From positions 44,959,199-45,023,198 of the forward strand of contig NC_074718.1 in assembly GCF_947242115.1 (NCBI RefSeq): a stretch of DNA of 64,000 bases, in the 5' to 3' direction. This document shows, piece after piece, positions 1 to 12,353 of the stretch. Both the position numbers and the translations under genes were made by a program. The stretch's first letter is position 1. Each line of letters opens with the position of its first letter. The notes beneath the pieces are model-generated. The model searched no databases, was not told the origin of the DNA, and was given only the letters and a program-made list of their open reading frames with translations. Origin of the DNA: Biomphalaria glabrata. Its lineage: Eukaryota > Mollusca > Gastropoda > Planorbidae.

Positions 1-1268
1 ATCTTGATTTAATCTGACTGGACAGGTAGCTGGGATACTCCCTAAATTGAATATTACCAATGAAACTATCAGTCAGTGAAAGTAATTTTTTTTACAGTCT
101 TTAAAACTATGTTGTTGTTTTTTTAGAGGGTGCGGGGAGCTGTGATGACCCCCGTTTGAGATTGATCTTGATTTAATCTGACTGGACAGGTAGCTGGGAT
201 ACTCCCTAAATTGAATATTACCAATGAAACTATCAGTCAGTGAAAGTAATTTTTTTTACAGTCTTTAAAACTATGTTGTTGTTTTTTTAGAGGGTGCGGG
301 GATCTGTGATGATCCCCGTTTGAGATTGATCTTGATTTAATCTGACTGGACAGGTAGCTGGGATACTCCCTAAATTGAATATTACCAATGAAACTATCAG
401 TCAGTGAAAGTAATTTTTTTTACAGTCTTTAAAACTATGTTGTTTTTTTAGAGGGTGCGGGGAGCTGTGATGATCCCCGTTTGAGATTGATCTTGATTTG
501 ATCTGACTGGACAGGTAGCTGGGATACTCCCTAAATTGAATATTACCAATGACACTATCAGTCAGTGAAAGTAATTTTTTTTACAGTCTTTAAAACTATG
601 TTGTTTTTTTAGAGGGTGCGGGGAGCTGTGATGATCCCCGTTTGAGATTGATCTTGATTTGATCTGACTGGACAGGTAGCTGGGATACTCCCTAAATTGA
701 ATATTACCAATGACACTATCAGTCAGTGAAAGTAATTTTTTTTACAGTCTTTAAAACTATGTTGTTTTTTTAGAGGGTGCGGGGAGCTGTGATGATCCCC
801 GTTTGAGATTGATCTTGATTTGATCTGACTGGACAGGTAGCTGGGATACTCCCTAAATTGAATATTACCAATGAAACTATCAGTCAGTGAAAGTAATTTT
901 TTTTACAGTCTTTAAAACTATGTTGTTTTTTTAGAGGGTACGGGGAGCTGTGATGATCCCCGTTTGAGATTGATCTTGATTTGATCTGACTGGACAGGTA
1001 GCTGGGATACTCCCTAAATTGAATATTACCAATGAAACTATCAGTCAGTGAAAGTAATTTTTTTTACAGTCTTTAAAACTATGTTGTTGTTTTTTTAGAG
1101 GGTGCGAGGAGCTGTCATGATCCCCGTTTGAGATTGATCTTGATTTGATCTGACTGGACAGGTAGCTGGGATACTCCCTAAATTGAATATTACCAATGAC
1201 ACTATCAGTCAGTGAAAGTAATTTTTTTTACAGTCTTTAAAACTATGTTGTTTTTTAAGAGAGGGTGC
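1..1268. repeat. 161/164-bp tandem satellite, about 7.8 copies
   Basis: Units begin at 1, 165, 329, 490, 651, 812, 973 and 1137, so the period is 164 or 161 bp. The 3-bp difference is one GTT more or less in a short GTT run. Copies are nearly identical, so the array is young or homogenised. It lies in the intron after exon 12 of the NuMA-like gene. On the plus strand each unit has a pyrimidine run ending in TTTTTTTACAG, which resembles a 3' splice site, but that is antisense to the gene. No open frame runs through it. Confidence 0.95.
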
Positions 1269-1335
1269 ATATCAAACAATATGTATTAAACAAAGAAATA
1301 TATGGGCAAAATATTTTACCAATCTTTAGGTTTAC

Positions 1336-3111
1336 CTGAGCTTGAACCGCAGGGGCATTAATCTTGACTGCTGTTTTCAACTCTTCAATAGCAGGTGCAT
1401 TAATCTTGACTGTTGTTTGTAACTCTTCAATAGCAGGGGCATTAATCTTGACTGCTGTTTTCAACTCTTCAATAGCAGGGGCATTAATCTTGACTGTTGT
1501 TTGTAACTCTTCAATAGCAGGGGCATTAATCTTGACTGCTGTTTTCAACTCTTCAATAGCAGGAGCATTAATCTTGACTGCTGTTTGCAACTCTTCAATA
1601 GCAGGGGCATTAATCTTGACTGTTGTTTGCAACTCTTCAATTGCAGGGGCATTAATCTTGACTGCTGTTTTCAACTCTTCAATCGCAGGGGCATTAATCT
1701 TGACTGCTGTTTTCAACTCTTCAATGGCGGGGGCATTAATCTTGACTACTGTTTGCAACTCTTCAATAGCAGGGGCATTAATCTTGACTGTTGTTTGTAC
1801 CTCTTCAATGGCGGGGGCATTATTCCCACTTGTTTGCATCTCTTCACATGCAGGGGCATTAATCTCAACTATTGTTTGAATCTCTTTGACGGCAGGGGCA
1901 TTAATCTTAGCTAATGTTTGCAACTCACGAAAAGTCAAATCTTCAGTTTTTGAGATACAGGTATTACATTGTCCAGGTACAATCAAACTTTCAGAACTGC
2001 TGTCTAGATCTATGAGACAAAGCTCATGTACTTTCATATTGTCATGATTAAAACTCTTTGAAACTTCTTTTACATCACATATTACTTTTGATGACTTAAC
2101 CCTCTCCTGCCTGATGTCTGGCATAAAGTGGCATTCAGTTAATACTTTGTTAACACCGTATTCCATCCTGGAATAGATACATTCATGAGAATTTCTAATA
2201 GGTGTATTATAGGTGTATGTTGAACTGACGGCCTTATTATAAGTTTTGTTCAGAGCATTTTCTAATGTAGAATTTATTTCTCCACTGGAAGTCCTGGTTG
2301 ATGAATGATCTAATTTGGAGCTAATGTCTTCATTTGATGCTCCTAATGGTGAATGTTCTGATTTGGTACTAATGCTTTCATTTGATGGTGAATGTTCTAA
2401 TTTGGAACTAATGCCTACATTTGATGCTCTTGATGGTGAATGTTCTAATTTGGAACTAATGCCTTCATTTGATGCTCTTGATGGTGAATGTTCTAATTTG
2501 GAACTAATGCCTTCATTTGATACTCTTGATGGTGAATGTTCTAATTTGGAACTAATGCCTTCATTTGATGCTCTTGATGGTGAATGTTCTAATTTGGAAC
2601 TAATGCCTTCATTTGATGCTCTTGATGGTGAATGTTCTAATTTGGAACTAATGCCTTCATTTGATACTCTTGATGGTGAATGTTCTAATTTGGAACTAAT
2701 GCCTTCATTTGATGCTCTTGATGGTGAATGTTCTAATTTGGAACTAATGCCTTCATTTGATACTCTTAATGGTGAATGTTCTAATTTGGAACTAATGCCT
2801 TCATTTGATGCTCTTGATGGTGAATGTTCTAATTTGGAACTAATGCCTTCATTTGATGCTCTTGATGGTGAATGTTCTAATTTGGAACTAATGCAGGAAG
2901 CCCTGCTTGAGCTAAGATCATATGTAAGTCTCTTTGTTCTCCTTGATGACTGATTTAAATATTTAAGCTGGGTAAGGGCTACAGAAATATTTTTCAGCAA
3001 TTTGTAAAACACATTTTTCTCTTGACTTGTCACTTTTAGAGGGTCCTTGTCACCTTTGTTAGAAATAAACTCTGACCTCTTGTCTGAAATTTTGGGAGTA
3101 CACTGCGATCT
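1336..3111 (-). CDS. NuMA-like gene, exon 12 with two coding VNTRs
   Basis: A 592-codon exon between a TTTTATCTCCAG acceptor and a GTAAAC donor, phase 0 on both sides. It opens with RSQCTPKISDKRSEFISNKG, then carries a 16-residue repeat domain, a unique middle of about 130 residues, and a 14-residue repeat domain running to the end (VQAQ). Both arrays have kept the frame because their periods (48 and 42 bp) are multiples of three. I do not recognise either repeat from a known family. The middle contains HVC-type singletons and STYTYNTP-like polar stretches but no domain I can name. Confidence 0.7.
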
Positions 3112-3685
3112 CTGGAGATAAAACAATTGAAAGATGCACAATATTATTATCACTACGTCATATTGCAACTAAAGAGATGCTAGACTCAGTAAAATCAGAC
3201 AAATTGTACAGACAAATATTTCAAAATTCTATGAGACAACATTAATAATAAAAACAGCACTTTATTTTGTTTATAAGTTTTTTTTTGTGTGTGCTATGTT
3301 TCAAGATGAAGACATCGAAGTATTTCAATGCATTGAACTTGACATGAACATGTGTTGCTTGGTTGTTAAAGAGTAGTAATTCTAAGTGTGTACCTACTGG
3401 CACAATATTCAAGCCTAGCCAGGGATCCATTGACATTCAATGAACACAAATCCACTTTTGAAAAATTGAATAATATCACACTTTTGAATGACAGAATTAA
3501 TAAATCACACAGAATACTACAGGGACAATAGAAATGAATCGAAATAATACATCCACAGTAAAAGTATTTAAGTAAGATAATGAAAAACTACAGACTTTAC
3601 CCTTTTGAACTCTTTAGATAAAGAAACATCCAGATTCTGCTTATTCCAAATTCGAAGTTTATTTTGAACACCATTAGACTTTTAC

Positions 3686-3717
<32 letters not shown>

Positions 3718-6700
3718 CATATATATATATAATAAACATTTATAGCTTTTATATAGTGCTACTTTCATGCTTATAACATGCTCAGAGCGCTTTGGTCCAA
3801 TCTCATTTGTGGACCAGTGGGGGGGAGGGGGTATCTAGGAGTTGGTTTTCCGTGCTGCCTTTAGCAAACACAACTCTGCCCGAGTCGGGTGTCGAACCTC
3901 GAGCCCCCTTCTAGGTTGCCAAGCCAAGCTTGCACTTAGCCTCTCGACCATGCTTCCCACTAGTCAGTGATTTCAACAAAGTTTGCCTCCTATATAAAAC
4001 AACTGAGGACAACTCTTCAAGACCTCGACAACATAAGCAAGGAAACTGCAGTTGATTTTAGTGCACATTGAAATAGCATGAAATGAAAAACTAACACACT
4101 GGCCAAATAAGCGTGGTCGAGAGGCTAAGTGCGATTGAACTTGGCCCTTCTTGGCTACCTAGAAGGGGCTCGAGGTTCGACACCCGACTCGGGCAGAGTT
4201 GTGTTTACTGAGCGCCTAAAGGCAGCACAGAAACCAACTCCTAGATTCCCCCTCCCCCCTGGTCCACAAATGAGATTGGACCAAAAGCGCTCTGAGCATG
4301 CTAAAAGCATGAAAGTAGCGCTATATAAAAGCTATAAATAATATGGGAGAATGAATAAGTCATCGAAAGTGTCTATCCAGATGAAATGAAGACAATAACA
4401 GTGAGTAGAAATAAGCCATTAACGGACAGGCTCTCGTACAAATTACATTAAAGATGACACCTATTACAAACTATTCCAACACGGCCAACTTAAAAATTTC
4501 TTGCCACAGAACTAGACACAACAGAATGAAGCAACACATTTTCTGGAAAATTGAAAGCTGGAACCAGTGAAATAAGCTATACTGTATTGAGAGACCTGAA
4601 CAAGACACAAAACAGCCCTATAGACTTAAAAACTATGTGGACAGCTATCTGACCTGGAAATTACTCTGCAGTTCATTTTAGAAATTGGACTAGTTATCCG
4701 AACCTTCCAACATAATAATGAGAACACAGAAGATTTCAAGAACAACTGTATAACAAAACATTTGCCTTGTTACTGGTGACCATCAGCATGTTTTATTATG
4801 TGACAGTAGTGACAGTACATATTGTTGTGTATGGGCATGGAAGAAATGAAACCAAATGTTACTTACAGAAAATATTAGATATTTGATACCCTTTGTACTT
4901 CTCTTTATCATCCCAGACAACACAGGGTATTCTAGCTAGTTAATTATACAATTGTTGAATGATTTAATTGAAAAGTAATTTCTAATATTTCATCTTGTAG
5001 TTTTGTTATTGATTTGATGTTTTTCTCCCCTAGAAATCCGGGGGAGAAGCAAATGTGAGAACTATTAAACTATTTGACAACTGAGTTGGAACCGTAAATT
5101 ATCGTGTGAATAATATTTGTTGAATACATATATTTTAAAAAGCAAATATAACACAGAATAGTTTGTTTATTTTAGAGATAATCTTATTCATTTGAACCAG
5201 GTGTAAATGTCTATTGGACAAGCCTAGCTATTGGTCTTGAGATGAAAATCTACCATTGCAAATTAAAGGTCATCCAAAAGTAGATTTACGCACGTAAGGC
5301 ATGGAAGTCATCTGCAAAATCGAGAGGATGCTAAATGTGACTCAGCAGCAATAGCTAAGAACGATTTTAAGTCACTTACAGAGATCGGTTGACTAAAAAA
5401 AAAAAAAAAAAGAAAACCCATGCCAAACTGGCACTTGACCAGTTAGCCAGGTTGTAACCGAGTCTTGCATGAGGTTTGCAGGACATGTTCTTCAACATAA
5501 TGAATTATTCTCACCAAAAATAGCATTAATAAGGAGGCATAAATGAGGAGAATGCAATGCGTGTCCTTGTATAAACATGGCACCACAATGTTTTAAAACA
5601 GGATGGCTGCCTGGTCGTGCGGTTTGCGCGCTGGACTGTCGTTCGGATTTATCGACGGTCGAGTGTTCAAACCCTGCCCGCTCCCATCCCCCGTCGTCCT
5701 GCGGGAGGTTTGGACTAGGAAGTAAACTATCTTCAACTCTGAAGGAACATCCGAATTATGTAAAACATTTTACAAACATTTTTTTACATCCCAGGGCAGA
5801 GGACACAAGTTGTGAGTAGTCTGCAAAGATTTCTGGAGGCAGATTTCTATGGAAACAGCTTGCACCAAAATGAGACAAGTAGGAGATAAGGATCTAAGTC
5901 TTAGTAACTAAGTAAATACACTTGATACGACTGCACTCACCTCTAACCTAACTGGCATCACTAAACTGATAGGAGGAAGCTCTTTCGGCATATCCTGGCC
6001 ATCCAATGAGACCAGAGATTGATCGTTACCTTCATCTTCTAATCCTAGGCCAGAATCCATCCCATTGACTGCCCAATCCATCCTAGAAGTGCTAAGAGCC
6101 TCACAGAAAGTGTTTTTTGAAGCTAAAACATTATCGGACAGATGTGATAAAACAGTCGTTTGAGAATCCACTCTGGGACTGATGGGGTTATGTTCTATCC
6201 CTGAGTCCCAAATGTCAGAATTATTCTCAGCAGTTCTGAAATTGTATGCCCAGGAATCTAAAGGTTGCATTATTTCATTCACACCACCACAGACAGGTGA
6301 GGTGGAGACAGACCCAGGGTGCACTTGACTATATAAACTCATTCTATCATCTAGTTCACCAAGCTGTACTCTTTCAATTTCTTGCTTGAAAGCTGTGATA
6401 TCGAATATTTCCTTAGACTCGGCCTCAGTGGATACATATTTTGTTGTGTCTCTCAACTCAGCAACATTGTCCTTTCTTTCAGCTCTTCCCTGTTTTAATG
6501 TGCCACTCTGAGCAAGTTCCATCTCTAGGTTTTTCTTGTTGCTTTTCTTCCTGTGTTGCTTGTTCGAACAAGGGAAACAAATATGTTTCTCCCACACAGA
6601 CAGAGCTGTTTTTAGCTCAGATATTGTTAATTCTTGATCTTTGATTTTAACTTGAGAGGCCACAATCTCAGTTTTAAGTTTTTCTAAGTTGTTTTTCATT

Positions 6701-9700
6701 TCACTAATGTGTTGATCTTTGACTTGAAGAATTTGTAGGAAATGTTCTTTCTCCATTTCTATCTCTATCAATGATTCATCAAATTGGTCTCTGAGTATTT
6801 GGTACTCCAACTTTAAGATCCCTACTTGATTTTCTAATGAGCATTTTTCTTCTTTGACATTCCCAAGTTCTTCTTTCAGTTCTGCTAGTTGTATATCAAA
6901 ATAGATTGGTAGACCACAATCTGAGGGACACTTGAATGCTGGTCCTGTAATCAAACAACAAAAATAAACAGATACAAACTTGGGTTGAAAAAAGTTTCAA
7001 GATCTCCTAGTAGTTTATAAGTAAAATGGTAAACATTGTTAAGTATGCATTAATGGGTGGTTCGCTGATACACTCTATAAAATAGTGGAACCTTTGCCAA
7101 CAACCACCAACCATTCTGGAAAGTACCCAAAATGTTTGGTATCCAAAAAAATAGATGGATTCACATGGAGGCCAAGCATAAAAGAGGGGTCTTGGACATG
7201 GCCGGCCCTAGCTATTGCGGGGCCCTATGCGAAACAGATTGCGCGGGGCCTAGTCTGGGTGGGGATAAGCATAATGTCAAAATTAAGATTGTTTTAGTTG
7301 GAAAATACTTTCGTCTTTGCTATAAATTTTGATTAAATGAATGATCTCAATGCTGTTTTTATTTCTTGGCACCCCAAAAAATGACAAAAATGTCCATTTT
7401 TCATATGATTTTAATAATTTCAGGAGATTTTTAGGACTTTTTCGTACATTTCGCCTCTTTAGGAGATTTTCTGAAAATCAGGATGCCGTGGAAACCCTGT
7501 TATTATATACAAGTTATAATGGTTTAATTTAATAATTTACACTTACAATAAGCACGGGGCCTATGAAGGCGCAGGGCCCACGGCAACCGCATAGGCTGCA
7601 GTGGCATAAGACCGGCCCTGGTCTTGGATACCAAATAATGTACACACCAGAAGTAAGAAAAAGGCCTAGCCTTTGACCATATCAGTTTACAAAACAAATC
7701 TTACCTTCCCAAGGTTCTTGTAAACTCTTTAAGTGTTCCCTCAGTGACTTGTTTAGATCTAGCGTCTCTTCCAGACTTTCTCTTAAGCTGTCTTCTTCAT
7801 CTTTACATTGCCTCAACATCAAATTCTCCTCCTCTAGAAACACAATCTCGGCGTCTTTAATTCTGATATTTTCTTCCAGTTCCATTAGTTTCAATTTCAA
7901 CTGTTCTTCAGAGTGTGTCTGTTCAAAAGTGCGCATACATATTTACACATATTTGGCTTAGAATAAAAATTTTTAGCATCTATTCTGAGTTTTTGCTTTA
8001 AATTTTTTAATTTAATCATGAGCAAGTAATATAAAAAAAAAAAATTAAAAAAATCAAATTCCTACTTTATGTTCAGTTTAAATGGGATTGGATCTAAACA
8101 GATCCAATAGGATTGAATCATAGTAAATGTGATCCAGATCAGATCCAATCAAGACACAGATCAAATCAGATCCAAAACAAATCAAAATAAGATTCTTATT
8201 GGATTTGGTATTATAAAATCATGACTAAAAAAAAAACCCAAGACATTTACATTATTAAGGCCAGTTTTGAGAATTTCCAGATTTCCACCCACCCAAACTT
8301 TGTCTTCTAACGTTTGCTCATGAAGAGAGCGTAAGCCTATAGTAGGAATTAAAAATGTAATGTCCCCCAAGATTAATGGACTATTTAAATATACTTAATA
8401 ACCTACACTGTTAATAAATGAAGATGTATTACAAATAAATTTAAGCTATTGAAAATTAGCATAAAAGAAATTTGCCCTTGTGAACTGTCATTGAGAATGT
8501 GAACATTCAAATCTGCATTCTCCATCGAGAGGCCTGAACTGGCCCCAAAACACCCCTACAGAAGAAAAACTATATGGAAAGCTACCTGATCTGGAAAATA
8601 CTGCGTAGTTTATCTCAGATGTTGAACTAGTTATCTGAAGCCTCCAACATAATAATGAGAATGCAGAAGACTACTGAACTAACTCTGTATTCCTTTACAT
8701 AGGGATCTCATTGTCTCGACACAGAACTTAACAGGTGTAATTAATATACACTTCAGATAAAGATGTGTCTTTATGTCCAAGATTAAGGCGTTGTGCAATA
8801 GTTTAAATGGTTATAAAGAAAAAGATTTACAGATCATGATGATGACTAAAAGTAACCAGGTAACAGGGACAGTTGTTTCTTTTACGTGGTTTAGATGTTC
8901 TTTCGGAATTACTTTTTACATTGACATTTAGCCTTAACTTCCCCCTTGACAGTAAGGAATGGAGGCAGAAGGGGTTCAAACTAAAAAACCATTCAGACGT
9001 CAGTCTACATTACATATACCCAAAATGTTCCATATCCAAAAAAATAGATAAATCCACATGGAGCGCAAGCATAAAAGAGGAGTCTTGGATACCAAGCAGC
9101 CATCTATTTATGATACACTTCAAAAAGCTAGTCATAAAATCACAGTACAGTAAACTAATGCGGTATACCTTGATTTTTAATGTATTCAGCTCCTCATAAA
9201 GGGAGTTAATGTCCAGCTGCTGTTCTTGAAATAACTCTTGACATTTTTGAAGATGTTTTATTTTCTTGTTCAACCTGAAGAAAATGAAAGTTTTTGATCA
9301 ACCCTTTAGAAACAGAACAAAACCCCCCAACCCTTTAGAAACAGAACAAAACCCCCCACCCCCGAAAAAAACTATCAATATAAACAAGTGTATGGCTTTT
9401 TCTGTTTCCTGAGACAATGTATGCACCTAGAGAAGATTCTAGGGACTTAAAGGAATCATGGAAAGTCTATGCGTCATTATTCTTCTAACTAAAGCTTGCC
9501 CCAATGTGAATCATGTATCACTTTTGCCACCAACTGAAGCCTGTAGGAAGTAATGCCATGTTGGTGACCCTAACATCTAAAGAGTTCAACTATTCATTTG
9601 GACTCGAATTCCATCCTGAAGGCTAAGTATTGCTAGACAGCAATCATTGACAATGTCATTGACGACTACTCTTCGACAATTTAACTCTCTAGACACATGC

Positions 9701-12315
9701 TACACACTCAGCTATATAATCACAGCAAGCATTGAAGCTGAGTGATAAAGCACCTGGCTTTTCAAACCAAGGGTTCTCAAGTTCGAATTCTAGAGAATAC
9801 TGGGATTTTGAATTTCAGAATTTTTAGGGCACTTCTGAGTCCAATCAACTCAAATAGGTACTGACATTAGTTGGGGAAAAAAAGCTATGGTCATCATGCT
9901 GGTCACATGACACCCTTCTAAACCATAGTCCACAGATGACTTTTACATAACCTGCCCCACAGATTGTCTAAATGGGGTACTTATCCACCTTTACGTACAT
10001 AGTCAGAACACTAGAGACCACTAAGCTATAGAGATATTGAGCTACCGGTACATCTGATTACTATCTCTTCTAGCTCATCACTAGGACCATGTAATAATGT
10101 ATAAAAACACTCACTCATTTATATAAGTTTTGGCTTCATTGAGTTGCAGCTCAACTCCTTGGAAATCATCAAACACATTTTGTAAATATAGTAATTCTTT
10201 CATCTTTTCCTCAAGTTTCAAGTTCTCTGAAGCTGCAGGTGAAATGCCATTGAAATAGTGATTACAAGTTTGGATTAAGCACAGAACAGTGGTGAGGTTC
10301 ACTCCTGCCTTGTAAAAATGTTACTCTTTGAGATATCTTTTTAGCTAAACAAAATTGTTACATGAGCAACTGTCGAGTTGCAAGCAGATGCATTGATGCA
10401 AAGGGACACAAGTTTTCCATTAGTAAGTGCAAAAGTGGAACAGAGTAGAATACGTAAGTACATTAAGAGAGTTCAACAAACTTGAGACTGAACAGACTCT
10501 GACTTCTATTTATTGATTTATTTTTTTTCATGTTTTTCAAACAGAAAGTTTTTGTCGTAGAACTTAAATAAAATTTTTACATTCTAATTATCTCCCCTAT
10601 ATAATTTACGCTTCAGTGTAGAAACTCAAAGCTACTAGAAGCCAATGTGTAAAGAAAACTTCCTGTTCACATTTCTGTGGCAACCTTGATGTGTATGTGA
10701 TAGTAAATGTTATTGTTTTGTCCTGTTACTGTAACCCAGTAACCCACACTGAAGGCATGTCGAAAGAATGTGCTAATTAACAGATAGTGGGGATAATTGA
10801 ATTCCTTTTAGGCCTATGTATATGGACGATCTAACACGAATAAAGCAGTATTTAAACAGACAAGAAAGTGTTTGTTAGTTTCTACTAGATACCACATGAA
10901 ACTCCAGATGCATTTGAATGGGACAATTCTGATACATCCTACGAAAGGCAAGTTACAGAACCAGAGATTGCGATTGCTAGTACAGCACCTGTTCTAACAC
11001 AATACGGCCCAGCCCCAGATACACGCTATGGCAGACCAGTAAAACCACGAAAACGTTTTCCTGTTGTAGATATTTAGACATTCATTATTTCAAATGCAGC
11101 CTATTGTGTAAAAGGCTTTTTGATGTTTTCTTACATTATATATTATAATAATATTATATTATATAAATATTTACACCCAACTGTAAATCGTCATTTGTAA
11201 CTTGTAAACATAAAAGCAATGTTAGAATTTTATAATGTAAACGTTTTAACCTTTGAATAGTTACATTGAACTGTCTATTGATTATCTATGTTAGATGTAA
11301 ATATTGTGTACTAGAATGTAGAAATAGTTTTATAGATGTTTTATCATTGAATTTCTGTAAGAAGGGAGATGTGATAGTAAATGTTATTGCTTTGTCAGGC
11401 CCGTCCTGTTATTGTAACCCAGTAACCCACATTGATGGCATGTCGAAAGAATGTGCTAATTAACAGATTGGGGAGATAATTGAATTTCTTTTAGGACTAT
11501 ATATATGGACGATCTAACACGAATAAAGCAAGATTTAAACAGACAAGAAAGTGTTTGTTAGTTTCTACAAGCCTACTATTACAGTGTACACCACATGATA
11601 CCAAACTAGTGAAATTGTAGGTCTTTTTCTTTTTTTTCTTTTTCAACTGATTGTAATCTTGAAACTCATCATTGATAAACATCTTAAATCTTACAGTCAT
11701 CAAGTCAGAATCTTTTTTTCGAAGGCAAAGTAAAACTTACTCTTCCTTCGCAGTTCTGATTTCAAATCTGCCAATTGACACAGCAACTCATCTTTCAGGC
11801 ATATTTCATCATATAACTGTTGTTTTAATTTGGACAATGTTGCGTCTTTCTTGCCTTCCTAGAAAAAAAACAGAAAAGATTTTCTTGTGGCATACTTTTT
11901 AACATTTTGTTAAAGTTATTGGAACATAGTGCAATATATATATATATATATATGAAGTCGCAAGGTGGTCAAAGAAAGCGCTTCAGGGGCACCCTCAAAG
12001 CTTCTCTGAAGGCGTTCAGCATAGACCCAGGCACCTGGGAGACAGAGGCACATGACAGAGCATCATGGCGTCGCGCTGTGAAAACTGGCGCACAGGTTGC
12101 TGAGGAAAAAAGAACAACGCTGGCAGAAGAAAAACACCAGAAAAGAAAAGCAAGGCAAACGACACTAGCTCCAGCTGTAATAACCTGCCCAGTGTGCAGC
12201 CGAACATTCTGGGCTCACATAGGTCTCACCAGCCACATGAGGAGGCATAAAACCCCAGTGCAAAGCCCTCAGCCCCCTAGAGGACAAAGTGGTCATCATC
12301 GAACCACGATGGACG

Positions 12316-12353
<38 letters not shown>

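Noticed and set aside
1364-2953. Plus-strand frames across the NuMA-like exon 12
   Set aside because: Antisense shadows of the two coding VNTRs.
4110-4190. True tRNA genes suggested by A and B boxes
   Set aside because: All such sites lie in SINE heads repeated many times; none folds into a clean cloverleaf by eye.
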